DNA of 64,000 nt from Rosa chinensis. Its lineage: Eukaryota > Streptophyta > Magnoliopsida > Rosales > Rosaceae. Each line of letters opens with the position of its first letter. The first letter of the stretch is position 1. Both the position numbers and the translations under genes were made by a program. Shown here piece after piece: positions 25,085-39,098 of the stretch. The notes beneath the pieces were generated by a model. It was given only the letters and a program-made list of their open reading frames with translations. It was not told the DNA's origin and ran no database searches. The DNA lies in contig NC_037092.1 of the NCBI RefSeq assembly GCF_002994745.2, forward strand, positions 71,213,823 to 71,277,822, given 5' to 3'.

Positions 25085-25402
25085 CAATGGTATAAGAGCT
25101 GGGGTTTAAGCTGAGATGGGTGGTTTTCAGAGGGTTTTGGCGATCAGAGATTTTGAGAGAGAATCTGAGAGATGGGTTGCGTCTGAAACAAAGAAAATTT
25201 CAGAACAAAATTCCGGGAAAATATGGGGTAGGAAGAAAATGGGCGTGAGAAAATTGTGGGTGTGGTAATTGGGAAAAGAGATTTTTTTAAAATTTTTTTT
25301 TATCTGTTTGTTGTTTGAGTTCGCTGACAATTCTCCGATCTTACATTTGCCTGAAACTTCTCGAGCCCTTTGGATTTCCGTGTGTGCAGATTACAACGTT
25401 GA
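25085..25402 (+). promoter_or_regulatory. Probable core promoter and 5' UTR exon of the TRP gene
   Basis: A TATA-like GGTATAAGAG lies at about 25,089. The sequence from there to TTGAG at 25,402 is followed by GTGAGT, a good donor, so a non-coding first exon and a leader intron of about 1.2 kb ending before the start codon at 26,683 are likely. The inferred intron contains several long T runs. No transcript evidence is available. Confidence 0.45.
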
Positions 25403-26682
25403 GGTGAGTTTTCATGATTTGTGCAAAAACCTCCGGTGGGGTTTTCCGATTTCGATGAGCCCTTTTTCCTGAACGCTACGGTTGAAAGTGTGGGGGAAAG
25501 GGGAGAGAATTGTCTGTTTTTTCAGCGTGAAATTTAAGCAAAAGCCTTGAGAATTCTGGGTTTTTTTTTTTTTTTTTTTTTTTTTCCGGGTTGTGAATTG
25601 TGAGGAATCAAATGGGTCTTTGTTGGTGACTTGATTTGATTCCGTTCATTGATTTTCACGGATGATCTGTTCTCGAAATTCAAAATTGGGTTTGATGTTT
25701 CGATCTGAGTTTTGGGTCGGTAATTCATTGCTTTTATGGCAATTCTCGTTTGAAATAGAAAGTTTTTTTTCCTCTGAGAATTTTCTCTTTATTTTTTTTT
25801 GTCTCATTTGCAAATTCCCAATCTGAATTATGTGTTCTTCAGGGTCGATCTCGGCTCAGGGTTTTAGACTCTATTTTTCCCTCTTGGTCTTTTAATCATG
25901 GCATCACATGAAATTTTCTTTCTCAATTGTTTCTGATTTTCTGTTTTCGATGGCCACAATTCTTATTCAGATCTGTATCTTGGTTTGAACCTGGGGTTTT
26001 GCTGTGGTTTAAGGCTTTTTTTTTTTTTTTTTCCATTTTTCCCGCTTCTCTTTTATTCCGTCTAAAATGGCAATTTCTGCTATTCATGGTTGAACTATGA
26101 AAGGTTTATGATGGGGTTCAATTAACATTTACTGTTTCGTGTTTGTCTCTCTTTTTTAAGTTTAAAAAAGAGATAGAAATTGTGAGACTTGGGTCGGTTT
26201 TTTTTTTTTTTTTTCTTCTTCTTCTATTCTGGGTTGCTATGTTTATGTAAACTTGTAGACGGATCACGTGGATCTGACGTGGGAGTTACAGAAATGAATT
26301 TATGATCCTTGTTTTTTTGAATTGAACTAACATTTTCGGAGTTTCTGTCGGTCAATTTTGGACCTCTATGATTACTTGAATCCAAATATACTTTCCTGGG
26401 TTCGATGGGTATGCCATTTGGTAAACAATTTGGGAATTGATTGATTCTTGCTGTGCTGTGCAAACTGGGTTGTGATTTTAAGATGCATTGTCTGAATTTG
26501 TTTTCCATGATCCGACAATTGAGGTTGATTTTGCAATAGTCATTGCTTGTTCATCTATTTTCAGGACTTTTCTTTTGGATTCTGAGAACTGGTAGTTGGT
26601 GAAGTGTATATTTGTTGAAAGAAGTTTGTACAGTCCTGGTTCTTTGTGGTTGATGTGCTAATCGTGGTATGATTTTGGAGAA

Positions 26683-29600
26683 ATGGTGTTGCAGAAGAGG
26701 TTGGATTATGGATTCAATGGCTTTCAGGTGCCGGTCACTCCTCGAGCTCCGAGATCAGCGAGGGTATTTATATATATTCTCTAACTTGTGCTATTTGCAG
26801 TTTATATGTTTGAATCTGTATGCTCAGTTTTCTTGTGATTTTCAGAGAAGGAGTACAATTAGCAAGAGAGATGAAGACAATTCAATGGGTGCATTTGACT
26901 TATTGGCCACCGTAGCTGGCAAGTTATTGCTCGAGAGGAGAGAGTTCTCCTGCTTCCAGTCATACATCGACTGGAAAAGAAAAGTGTTCAATCGTTAATG
27001 ACAGTTGTCCGGATGGAGACAAGCCATTGAAAGTGGAACCTTGTGATCAAGGTAGCTGTGACAGGAAATTCTTTGTGTCTGACAATATCTCACAGGTCAT
27101 AATCAAAGTTGCAGCTCAAAGGAGTCTCCAGTTCATCAGAATGAAAGCCATTCTGTAATGACAACTTCTAATTGCTCGGAGAGGTTTGTTTCTGATATGT
27201 TGGTGGGTGGAAAATGTAAGAATGAAATAGGAAGTTTTACTAGCAAAGTACAGGCAGGATCCTCAGTGTACAGGGAGTCTGGTGAATGTAAATTAGATGG
27301 TGAAGCTAAAGTAATAGTAAAAGATGAGACTAATAAGAGGGGGAGGTGCTAATTGGTACTGGGGCTGATATGTGCAGTTTAGAGGACCCTATGGTCTGGG
27401 AAGGGGAACCTCCCGCACTTGTCAGTTCAGATAGTAGTACCAAGGTGCCTATTTGTGTAGACCATATCCCTCAGAAACCTATCCTTGCTAGCAGGGATGA
27501 TGTAAAAATAGTTAGTAGAGATGATGACGAAAATTCCTCTGGGTGTACTCACCCTAGTACCACCACAAGGTATCTAAGGACCGCACAGCGGATTGGTGAC
27601 CGAAGAATAAGGAAAGTATTGGCTTCAAGGTATTGGAAAGCAGCTCCAAAGATGAAGGATGGGGCATATTCTAATTCTTGTAAGTGGCTGCCTTGTATTT
27701 ACAATGTGTGGTTTTTTCAGAAGTTTTGTCAAGTTTCTTTAGCCAGGATGTTGAATTTAGCGATCTTGCTAACAGTATTTTTGCTCTGTTTTTGTTTTGA
27801 ATCTTTTAGATAGGGATATGCGACCAATTTACCATGGCAGGAAGAATGGTTACAAACGCCAGAGATCTCAGATGAATATGCCTTTTAAGAAGAGGAGGCT
27901 TTTTGACCGTAGCACAGTTCTAAAATCCAATGGAGGTATTAGTAGTGAGAGCTTCTTTGACTCAGGTGAGAAGGGAATCACTGGAAATGCTCCTGCCTCA
28001 TGTTCAAAGATGCAAGGAGGTCATTTTCAGACTACATGCTTTTCAATCTGAATTTGATTACCTTAATGTTGAGATGCATGCTCTTCAATTTTTTTACTAA
28101 TTAGTTTGAAAATATTATGCAGCCAATGCGATATCTTCTTCAGTAGCAGGTCAACATTCAGCTTTCCAATCTAGGAATTCTCATGGTATGAGAATCTCCG
28201 ATGAAGTGCATCGTATAAACTTGTTTGGCGTCTAACATTCCAAGAGGTTCTTATATAAAGTTTCTTTCTGTTTTCAGTGAAGCTCAGGATCAAGTCCTTC
28301 AGGGTGCCAGAACTATTCATTGAAATTCCAGAGACTGCAACCGTTGGTTCATTGAAGGTAGTTTGGGACTTCACTTCTGCATTTCTCTATACTTTGGCTA
28401 GTAGACCATATGTTTGTCAGGGCAAGTGATACTTGTTGGAGTTTACCTCAAATAGTCTGTCTGACCCATTAGACAATTGGTCGTAGTTTGCATCCTAATA
28501 TGATTGTACATCTGTTCTGCAGAAGACTGTTATGGATGCAGTAACAGCTGTACTTGGCGGTGGATTGTGTGTTGGTGTCCTTCTTCAGGGAAAGAAATTA
28601 AGAGATGACACTAAAACTCTACAACAGACAGGAATTTCTCAAGATGACCAGATAGATTCTTTGGGATTTACTTTGGAACCTAACCCTCCCCACACTCCCA
28701 CACCGCTATGTTCTGGAGATTCTCCCCGTATGCTTCCTTGCGACGTACTTCAGCCTTTAACAAGGTAATGCAAATATACATGGGAGGGTCTTTGTTTATT
28801 TCCTGGCATAGTTGTGGAAGAGTTGAGTTGTATATATACATCAGTCTGTCCTAGTTGTTATCCAAGCATATTCTGCTAGGGTCACTTTTAGACCAAGACT
28901 AGAAAGTTGTACCATTTGACTGATGATGATTTGTATCAGGTATGCACCTGATCCTAGTAGTGAAGCCTCACTCGAGCCTCATATGGCTGCTTTAGGAAGC
29001 TTCATCGAAAGTGATCATGATTCAGCACCCTCTCCAACCGATACGTCCGCTGACAAAAGCACGACAGATTCTAAAGCTCTGGTTGTTGTGCCAGAAATGA
29101 GTGCAGAGGCACTAGCTGTAGTTCCTGGGAACAGGAAATCAAAGCGGTTCGATATTGGGCAGCGCGAATTCGTCGACCCTTCTCTGTTGCTGAAGAATGG
29201 AAGCACTTGTTCAGGCGGTTGAGAAACTCGGTACTGGAAGGTATTTAATGAAACATGAACAAAACTCTGGTTTAAGTTTCTATTATACTCACAAGCAGAG
29301 CCCTTGAACTTAACTCTGGACTTTTACAGATGGCGTGATGTGAAGATGCGAGCTTTTTGAAAATGCCAAGCATCGAACTTATGTGGATTTGAAGGTGAGG
29401 CTTATTATTTCCTGGTTCCTAGTAGAACTTGAGAGGCGGGTACATTTTAATTTTAAATTCAGAGGATGTAGCTCCATGTGTGATTGTTTGATTCTTTCCT
29501 GATCGTTTATTAAAAGTCCTTTCAATGGGTAGGGCCCACTAGAGGGGGAAGTTAGTTTGATCTGTTCTGGCTCTAGTTTGCTTGTATTAGAGGCAATGAT

Positions 29601-30037
29601 TTAGACAGTCTTGTTATAGCTTTTTGCTAGTTTGCTTAACTTTATCTGTTGCAATACAACTAACTGCCTCAAGGAATCTCTCATATTCTATCTTACACGC
29701 TTCTTTAATCCATCTGCCTTTCAACATTTTCACATACCCATCTTGCCCATCTTTGCCTCATCTATTACCTTTTGCTATTATTCTTTTTTCTTTTATTCTG
29801 CTTGTAGACTGCTTGAAGTAGGCATGTGATTATGGTTGGTTTGGTTTGTGACGGTGCTTTTGGGGTTTGCAGGATAAGTGGAAAACACTAGTGCACACGG
29901 CAAGAATATCTCCTCAACAAAGGAGAGGTGAGCCTGTCCCCAGGAACTCTTGGACCGGGTCCTTACCGCGCATGCTTACTGGTCCAGCAGCAGCGAAGCA
30001 ACAGCTCAAACATCCCGAGAGCTGTGTTCTGGTCTGA
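26683..30037 (+). CDS. Telomere-repeat binding protein, TRP/TRFL family (frame broken by indels)
   Basis: This is a nuclear double-stranded telomere-DNA binding protein of the TRP1/TRFL type. Coding exons: 26,683-26,763; 26,846-27,679; 27,810-28,019; 28,123-28,185; 28,278-28,357; 28,523-28,764; 28,940-29,240; 29,330-29,394; 29,873-30,037. The family order is visible: N-terminal APRSAR and FDLLATVAGKLLLE, a basic RIGDRRIRKVLASRYWK segment, a ubiquitin-like domain (KLRIKSFRVPELFIEIPET to QTGISQDDQIDSLGF), then the Myb/telobox domain ending VDLKDKWKTLVHTARISPQQ. The start ATG gives the family's MVLQKRLDYG-like N-terminus. Frame shifts occur near 26,960, 27,100, 27,340, 29,170-29,200, 29,357 (extra T), 29,943 and 29,985, yet family sequence continues in the next frame each time. 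Uncorrected sequence error is likelier than a pseudogene. Confidence 0.88.
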
Positions 30038-31867
30038 ACAAAATGATGGGAAATTGGTGGGGTTTAGAAGGGTATGTCTAGAATTATCGAATTAATTTTT
30101 TCTTTGTATCTTTGTTAATGATGTAAAAAGTAATGACAAAAAGGAGTATAAGTTGAAGAAAAGGTATGTAATATCTGTGGGTGGCTCTTTCTTTCTTTTT
30201 CCTTCGGTACTTTCCCTGAATGGAGAGGCTGGGGTTTTGTAAATGGTTGACTGAATAAGAAGAGGAGAGATTGCTGACAGAATTCTTTCGAAACCCAAAG
30301 ATGTTGTTGGTGTTTCCTGATGTTTTTTTTTGCTCATTTCCGTTGAAGAAGATGTAGGAATCGAAGCTGCTACTGTTTGTGGAGCTTTGGTACATTGGTC
30401 TGTAATTTTCTTTAGTTACTTAGGCATTGATGCAATGCGGTTACTCTTGTAATATTGTTTCAATTTGCAATGGATATATATTTTGAGGGTCAACTTGGCC
30501 TTCTCCAATTCAAGTCTCTCCATCTCTCTTGAATAAAGAAGCATCGGCTGTGTACCATGTTATGCATTCATTGGATCATGTGGGTTTGATGCGAAATGGA
30601 CCGAGATGACCTTGTAGCTGTTACTATTGGATCAGATCCAATCGCTATATTATAGTCTTTCATAGAGGGCAGTCAGATTGGAATCGTTAGATGCATATGT
30701 TGTGCTTAGAATATAGGGTTCAGATTGGAGGCTTTAGAATATAATAGGCAGGAACAATGATTAGAGTCCTTAATTTTTAATTTCGAATAAACTTTTGGTA
30801 ACCATGAGGATTCTTTCAACCCAACTTATACGACCAGGTTCGTCCATTTATAACTTCTTTTATATTACGTCAGATTATTATGTTCACTTTATATTAATGT
30901 TCTGGTTTTTTGAGATAAATTTTCACTTTATTGTTGTTGCAGTTATTTTGAGATTATTGTTATTTTGAGTTATTTCGGACAATCTTAAATAGAAAGTAAA
31001 ACGCTTGAAAAGTTTAATTTGTTAAGGCTAAATTACCCTCACCGCCAATTTAGTGGATAATGATGTGACCCTTGATGAGTAGGGGATCAAAATAGAGAAT
31101 TGGAGGAACCGAGGAAGTGTTCCGTAGGTTTCTTCACCATAAGTTGTTAAATCTTTGGCAGTTTTCTTCACCTAAGCCAACTGAATTGGCTCACGGTCTC
31201 ACACACATAAGTGTGTGTGGTGGGATTTCCTTATAGAAAAGCTAAAGATAGAATACCACCCCACTTAAGATATTGTGCTGTTAGAGTAAGGAGAAGAAGA
31301 AGATAAGAAGAATATGCTGATTACTATAATATGCCATTGGTCCCTCCATGAATGTCACTGTTACGTTCCTACCATACCAATATACCATACCATACCATAT
31401 TAGCTATCATTTCTTGTACAAGTGACTTAATTGTACGCACAGGAACATGGATGAATAAATACAAGATGACTAGTGGGTATCAATAAAAGAACATGGGTTG
31501 TCTTTTTTTACTTCACTATTTTCAGTTGTTAATGCAAGAAGATAGATATTATAGCTAGTGTGTAGTTACAGGACCAGCCTAATAGTTCTATAAATGGTTA
31601 CTACATGCATTTTCATTTTGGGACTCTAAAAAATCCTAAAAATTTACTAGTATGCAGTATCTTTATCATCTTTTGTTATTTGGGTTTCAATTTTAGCCTC
31701 ATTAATTCTGAACTGTGGCTGGCCGGCCATGATCTCTGAAGTTTTGACATAAATGAGGAGATATGTGGAGATGAGTCCAATCGGAGGTGGGTTGCCACTT
31801 CCATGCTTGCGCGCTAAATCGCTAATTACACAAAATTCCTGTTAAGAATGCGATGAAGGTGATGACC

Positions 31868-31912
<45 letters not shown>

Positions 31913-32439
31913 TTTTTGTCTCTTCATGATTTTTCTCTAGAGGAATCTAAATAGTTTTCGAAAAGTTTGAGAGAAGACGGGCTTCACTAAGGGCTTTATA
32001 TGTATATGGATTTTAGGATGAGTTGCGCCATTCATGACAGATTGACAGGCTTGGTTGATTTAGCCCAAATTTAGAAGCTTAGCCCATTTGTGAATAAATT
32101 TAGACCCGAGAATTCTCGGATGGAGAATGCCATGCATGATAAAATGATCTGCCCAAAACCTAGAAAGAACCAATGAAAACTTGAAAAGTCTTATGCACAT
32201 TAAGGTATCGCCATTCAGTTTCTAGGTGTTGGATGCAGGAAGCAAGACAGTCTGTGTGAGTTTGAGGACCATGGCTGAAGGGGGCACTCAATGCATGGCA
32301 TTAAGCAACAAGCATTACCGGGTTCGCTGGTTTTGCTTCCGTACCGCGATCCGGATCGCACGACCTAGAACGCAATACGGTCGTGATCCAGATCGTTGGT
32401 AGAAGTGATCCCAATATAATGATTCAATCATACAGTTTC
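30038..32439. other. Intergenic DNA downstream of the TRP gene
   Basis: It contains the TRP 3' untranslated region, an AT microsatellite at 31,870-31,912 and otherwise AT-rich sequence. The GC-richer stretch near 32,320-32,400, with a GCGATCCGGATCGC palindrome, probably belongs to the copia LTR that follows. No gene is supported. Confidence 0.5.
31870..31912. repeat. (AT)n microsatellite
   Basis: An uninterrupted AT run of about 15 units is followed by a short broken continuation. Confidence 0.97.
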
Positions 32440-35400
32440 GATATAAAGGGCTAATGAGACTGAATAAGAACACTTCTACTTCATCCCAACTATTCCTCTC
32501 TCTATCTTCTCCTTAGTTTATAACACGTTATCAGCACGTTTTGCTCTTCTTCTTTTTTCTTAAAAAACTCGATGATGATCTAAGACGTCTTGGTGCAATA
32601 TTTGTTACTGTTGACCATGATTCATGATCTATGAGTTTAATTTTCATAATTATAGCAGTTGATTTCATAATTTCGCAGGTTATGTAATTATGCAAACAAA
32701 TTGTTTCACATTTGGATATTTACCATGTTTCATAACATATCTTGATTAAGGGACGGCTAGCTACTGACTTGCTATAAAATCATTTGTTTCGATTGGCTTT
32801 AGCCAGCAAATAAAAAGGGCCTTTATAATTATCAATGAGTATATAATCAGCAGGTTTGAAAAAAATGATCATAGTAAGGCATTATTTCACATACAATTGC
32901 TAGCTATTCAACTGTGCTAGGATGGGCTTCCGTTCTTATTCGTAATCTATTTGATTATATCCGGTTCATGTTTTACATGCTAATGCATTTGTTGACTTCT
33001 CATGATGATCCATATATTTATATATACATCATCGCAAATTGACGATATGATAGCCATTTTGGCACACAAACAGTTTAGTTGTGGGTGTAGTGAAATCACG
33101 ATGAACTGGTGATTCACCAAGTCCTGCTCTAAATTGTTTTAAGATCAAGACCAGAAGATCTTGATTCCTATTATACCATGAACTGGGAATATTGGAGGCC
33201 AATTCACTGAGAGAATGCACCATGTAGAGTGTAGCTTACTTTCCATAATACGGTATTTTTTCTATTTTTTTGTCATACACAATTGATGCAAGAGCATCTC
33301 AATTGATTTTTATCATTTTTCAGTATTTTTACTGGGTAGTATAACTGCTATATATACCATTTTCATATTGGCTTTTGTAATATAGATCTGATTATGTATC
33401 TTTGTTCCATATATTCGTTTGTTTGTGTTCATAACACCCCCTATGTTTGATAATAATTTCTGGAACTTTCAGTAGATTTACACATCTTGACCTTATTGCC
33501 TATTCAAGGACAGAACAATATTGGTGTAGGCATATATTACACTTTTTGTCAACAAAAGCTATATCCATGTCCCTATTTGATACTGTCGTATGCATATAAC
33601 TTGTTTGCCTTTATAGTTTTGTGGGCTATTTGATTTATGATATTGTATATATTGATTACTATGAATATATGCAGCTTATCTGTGGATGATCACCTTGTTT
33701 TCATATTTTTTTTCTTATGGCAATCAAAACTTACCTTTGTTAGAACGGGATTACCAATCGTGGAATAAGGGTTCTTTTTATGAATTTGTTAATTCATAAC
33801 TTATACAAACCCATGTATGTTTTATTCGGATTCGATTCATTTTCTTCCTCATCAAATTTGAGATAATGGTGTAACAAATTCACGTTTATGGTAGTAAATA
33901 TTAAATGTAATCACTTAGATCGAAACCTCATGTTTCTTGATCCGATTACATAAGGGCCTGAAGTTTCCCGAGTTACACAAACAAAACTGTGACATAATTT
34001 TTCTCAGAGCTTATACAATTAATGAGGGCCAGAAGTTCCTCAGAGTTAAACAATGATCGAACCCACATGTTCTAATCCCTAGTCATATGGGGACCTGAAG
34101 TTCCTCAAGGGTCATGAAATGTAAATTGAAAATTGTGACATGTAGCTCTTCAGAACTTATGCAATTACAAGGGGCAGAAGATCCTCAAAGCTATATCATC
34201 AAGTCTATAAACTCAAATATTTTTTAATCCCCAATTATAAGAGGGCCTGAAGTTCCTCCGATTATTTTTTGATGTTGAGGTTCCTTCCTCCTTATGACTA
34301 TTTGTGAATTTGGAGTTTCAAACCACCTCTAGAAGACATAGTTTGAGGTTGCACACTTGGTCAATGCCAGAAGCCTCTTGGCTTTACATTTTTTTATAAA
34401 GGAAATCTGTCTAGAAGACAATGCTATGTTCTTGTGCAATTAGAAGAGAAACAAAAGATTATCAAGAACCAGAACAGAAGTTCTGTGTATTCTTTTTGTT
34501 AATGAAACCAAAAGTTTCCATGATTATTTTATTTATTTACCCGTATTCTATTAATTTCTTTCCTTTCATTAAAGTAATTATTATTTTTTATTATACAGAC
34601 TAGCAGTCCTAAATCTTGAACCTTGATTATCGAGTGTGTTATTTTGGCCAGAAGTTCAAAATGCATTTGATGTTAATACCTACATCAAACAACATACAAT
34701 AATTGAACATCAAATTTTACACAAATAACACGGACCAGAAGCTTCGTGTATATCTTATGAGATCCACTGTTCAATTCTTACAAATTTAATTTGTGTTATC
34801 TTCAAACTTATGTTTTGAGTGACGTTCAGGCAATGCAATTTACCCATGACCTCTAGAGGTCCAAAAACATTACTAAGACTTATGCTTTTGAGGCTAATAT
34901 TATAACAATAATCTAAGAGCTTAGTATCTAATTGATGGCTCCAGAAGAGCACATATATTGTCTTCTTGCATTTTGTGCCTTCAATAGTACCAAAGATGTA
35001 TAATCTCTTCCTCTCATGGATCTCATTGTATAGTAAGAAAACCGACTGACATGGCTATACCATGAACTGCCACTAGAAGTACGTGGATCATGACAAGAGA
35101 GAAATCAAGTGTCAATGTAAATACTACCCAACATCCACACATGTGAGAAAATTGAAAATTGGGCATGTGTCGTCTATGGTACACTATATGGTGGAGGTTT
35201 ATCAAGCCATTATCAAAATGGCACTGGTCAAATTAAATTACATTGACTAATAAGAACATTGAGATTATCACACATGCCTTATGTCTTTTGCTTACAATAA
35301 GCAAATTTGAAAGCACTATTGTGTTATTCCACAAATTTATTGTAACCTCTTGAGTTCCCAATGAATCTAAATGTTTCTTAATCTGATTATCTAGGAACCT

Positions 35401-38075
35401 GATGTTCCTTAAGAGGTTGTTATAAAATGGAAAAATTGAAATCTCAAGTTTCTTGGATCTCCAATTATATGAGGGATTAGAGTCATTCCTTTTTATTACC
35501 ATACATATATATGTGACAGAGAACTTGAGATTCTCCACTTGATAAAGTTACTTTATTGTTATAGATTATAGTCTTCAACTCAAAATTTCGAGCATATCAT
35601 TTTGACCAGCAGTTCAAAATGACTTTGGTTCATTACAATTATCAATATTTCACAATTGATGTTTACTCAAGTCTCAAGCTAAGGTAACACTCATATCAAC
35701 AGTTATAGATCTTGATCTATGGCTCCAAATGAGTTACTATCATGTTACCAAATTTGAAATATTGTCGCACTAAGTGCTTTTAATATGGTTGGAGAAGATT
35801 TTTTTGCTATCTATATACTATGTCAAATTTATATAGTAAATGGAGGCATATAATGTCATGAACCAGAAGTTTATTAAACCAAATACACTATTTTGGCTTG
35901 ACCGGTTACATCATCTTTGTCTACCATGTTGCATGGAATCACTTACAAGTTCTGATGACTGCTAACCTTATTCACAAGTAAATTGTTTATTCACCGCATA
36001 TTTACGAGTTGTCACTTTAATAAGACAATCCTCCTGCCATGAGGGGGGAGAAATATTGTTTTTGAAGTACGACATGAATTGGTGTGAGATATTTATCCAC
36101 CATCTCATTTTGATTTTGAGAGATATCTCAGCTAGTGATTGATAAAAGAAAGTGACAAAATTATATGCCAAATGCAAAGACCTCTGCTTCGGTTAGAGTC
36201 CCTGAGACCAATCATATTAACATAACCGATCTAGATCCCATTTGATATGTGGGATGCACGTGTATCTAAGTGACATAGTTCTCCTGAAGAGAATATCATT
36301 AAACAATGTCAAAGTTTCTAATATGGCTATACATATGAAGGTTATAAGTACGCTATTAGAGATTGATGTCTTGGTGATACAATAATACATTAATATGCTT
36401 GATACTCATGAACTTAATGTTTCACGTTTTAGGTTCGCGACCAGCAAATGGACTTCTTCACTCCATGATAGATCTTTAAACGCATTTTTTTGCGCATGGT
36501 CATAATAAGATAGTCTTCCCGCCATTAGAGGGAGGAAAGACTACTGTCATTTGGATAACGACGTGAATTTGTGTGGAATGTATCCACCCAGTCTAAAGTT
36601 TTAAGCTCCTAAAAAGGGAAGATCATACAAGCCCTATAGTGCTCTACATGAGATTATAAGTAAAAAGATCCACATTCTACATAATTCACCTATGAGAGAT
36701 GATTGTCCTGGAATTGATAACATATGCCCCAGAAGTGGCATGGGTACCTAATATCAATAAGCTTATTATAGCTAATGCGTGCATATATGAATGTGTGAGA
36801 TCTATGATTGTTGATCATCAATGATAATTTACATTTGGTAGCTACCAAAAAATCTTTAAGGGTTGTATTGACGCTATACAACGTTTCACCAAGAATGTCG
36901 ACAAAGTATATTATTGGCCAAAATTGGAAAGAGGCAATTCCAATGAAATTAAATATTGGAAATGTGATGAAAGACTTTTACCTTTAACCCTACAAGTTAC
37001 AAAAAGGTATTTATTAAAGTGAAGATCAGTGAAATCACTATGACACAATGTCTATTTATAGAAACATGGGATTATGAATATCTTCCCTTATACGAGTGAC
37101 AATTTTATGTAAGTACAGTGTTACATATAGTTGTTATATTGACGAGAGATTTATGGAACGTTGTCATCGTATATTATGAAGATCTTAAAGACACATTGCT
37201 AAAAACAAAATCTCAAAAGTAAAAGTGTCATTATAAGCGTATTGCTTATCATATCCTTGAAGGACTCACATACATGAAGGATTCAAACGCAAGTCCATGA
37301 TTGATTAAAAGAGCATGAAGCTACTCATGGACTCAAAGAGTCTAAAGGTAGCTCATAGCCTCATATATACTCATTCCGTTATAGTTCGCAACCTAAATTG
37401 ACTCAATGAGTACTATGATAAGACTACGAAATCGAATTCGAATTATGATTATAATGTTGCAAATATTCTAACTTTCACAAAGTTATGAATTATTTAGAGC
37501 TCTTAAAGAGCTTAGATAGTTAGATGTGACATATCAATACACAAAGATATTGATGTGTATGGTTAGGTATGCCATGATGATTTTTCAATGTTCTAAACTA
37601 TACAAAGTTAAATGTGTCAATTTCTTTATATTGTTTAGCTATTACTACGTGTAAGAATTTGAGCATATGAAATTGTTTCTAACCTTATTATATGAGGTAA
37701 GGCTTATAGCTTTGTTGGTATTGCTTTAACTTTGCAGGTATGCAAATTTGTGATGAGCCCCTATATGCAAAGCACACATGGTCTCATTTCATTGATAGAC
37801 ACATCAAACCCCTTACATGGTACATGTAGCTTATTGCATATATAATTGAGGCTTGCAACAATCAGGGAGAGAAATTCATCAGGGGGAGCATCTGGAAGTA
37901 TGCTACCTAGGATATATGCGCGTTGTGCTATTTTTGTTCTTCGACCGTGGTTATTTTTGTTCTACTGATTTTTTTGTTACTTGACAAGGTTTTTAATGAG
38001 GCAACAATAAGCACGTCCAATACCATCATTCATTGGTGGACATCCAGGAGGTAGTGTTGTAAATATTATTATCTA
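32440..38075 (+). mobile_element. Degenerate Ty1/copia retrotransposon remnant
   Basis: The left end holds a TATA-like ATATAAAGGG (32,440) and an LTR end TTATAACA joined to CGTTATCAGCACG (32,526-32,538), the leader/primer region of a common plant copia group. The right end shows two purine tracts, ATCAGGGGGAGCAT (about 37,879) and CCAGGAGGTAGTG followed by TGTTGTAAATATT (about 38,055), matching the 3' end layout of the same group, with an AAGGTTTTTAATGAGGCAAC string between them. Translated scraps with stops and frameshifts around 36,030-37,080 resemble copia pol, but no open frame remains. The 5' LTR start and 3' LTR end are not fixed, so this is an old, dead copy. Confidence 0.6.
33955..35870 (+). 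repeat. Irregular array of GGCCTGAAGTTCCTC-like motifs
   Basis: About a dozen variants of CC(T/A)GAAGTTCC occur at, for example, 33,957, 34,028, 34,092, 34,244, 34,648, 34,735, 35,397, 35,608 and 35,861, spaced roughly 60-300 bases apart. They lie in the leader half of the copia remnant. Confidence 0.6.
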
Positions 38076-39098
38076 TGTGGCTGTTCACATAAAAGGAATG
38101 CTAGCTACCTTCCCCTTCAACTTTTCCCTTTCAACATTTCTCACTCAACAAATGACACGTGAATTCCACTACAATCTAAAACTCAATATTTATTACATTG
38201 AAAAACTTTTTCTATTTTTTCCATGTCTGCCCTTCTAATAAATGTACCACATTTTTTTCCTTTCTTCTTTCTTTTACTTTTTTTTGTTCCGTAAGATGTT
38301 TGATAATTTTGCATTTCTTTTTTCTTAATTAATTTTGCATTTTTAGTTGTTATTTTGGATATGGGTTGTGGTTTTTCTTCTTCTTGAGTTCATCTATATC
38401 AAACTGCCCCACTACCTCCCTTCCTTTCTCTCAAATTTTAATCTCTTGGTATTTCTCTAGCATCCATTCTGAAATCCGTTCTCTTATTATTTTTTTTTAA
38501 TTTAAAGAAGAAGAGATAATTGATGAATAATATTCCAAAATCTGATTAGTGATTACTATCTATGTTGATAAAAACCCGGAATCATCTCTCTCTCTCTCTC
38601 TGATTTGGTTTCTGGGTTTTGGAATCTATCAAGACATACTAACAATCACTTCAATTGAGATCCATAAGATGATAGGAATTGGGTTTAACTAATAATTCTA
38701 ATTTAGATTTAGCAATGATTTGATCTCTAAGATTTCTAAAAAATTGAGTTTTGAAAAACAAATGCAGAGTCACTAGAATAGGAACGTAGTTGATTTTTTC
38801 CATTTCAAAACAACAATGTCAATAGTTAAGCTCAAATTTTGGGAGAGATTATAATTATGCTTCATTATTTAAAGGTTGAAATAAAAAAATGATAAGAGGG
38901 AAAGATTTTGAGAAGAAGAGAAAATGAATGAAAAGAAGAGTGTAAAAGTTAAGATATTTTCATTAATTATAAAAGATAAATTGCATTATCTTTCGGTTAT
39001 GTCACGCTATAATCAAGCAAATAGAGTTGCCAAGAGCGCTATTTGCTAGTTGTGCTTGTTGTACATGCATGTCCATTTGCAAGCATAATTAGCTATAA
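38076..39098. other. AT-rich spacer before the Tat element
   Basis: I see no gene. A short CT microsatellite lies near 38,586-38,602. Confidence 0.55.

Noticed and set aside
31870..31912. AT run as a possible origin or scaffold-attachment site
   Set aside because: A simple microsatellite explains it; nothing else supports a function.
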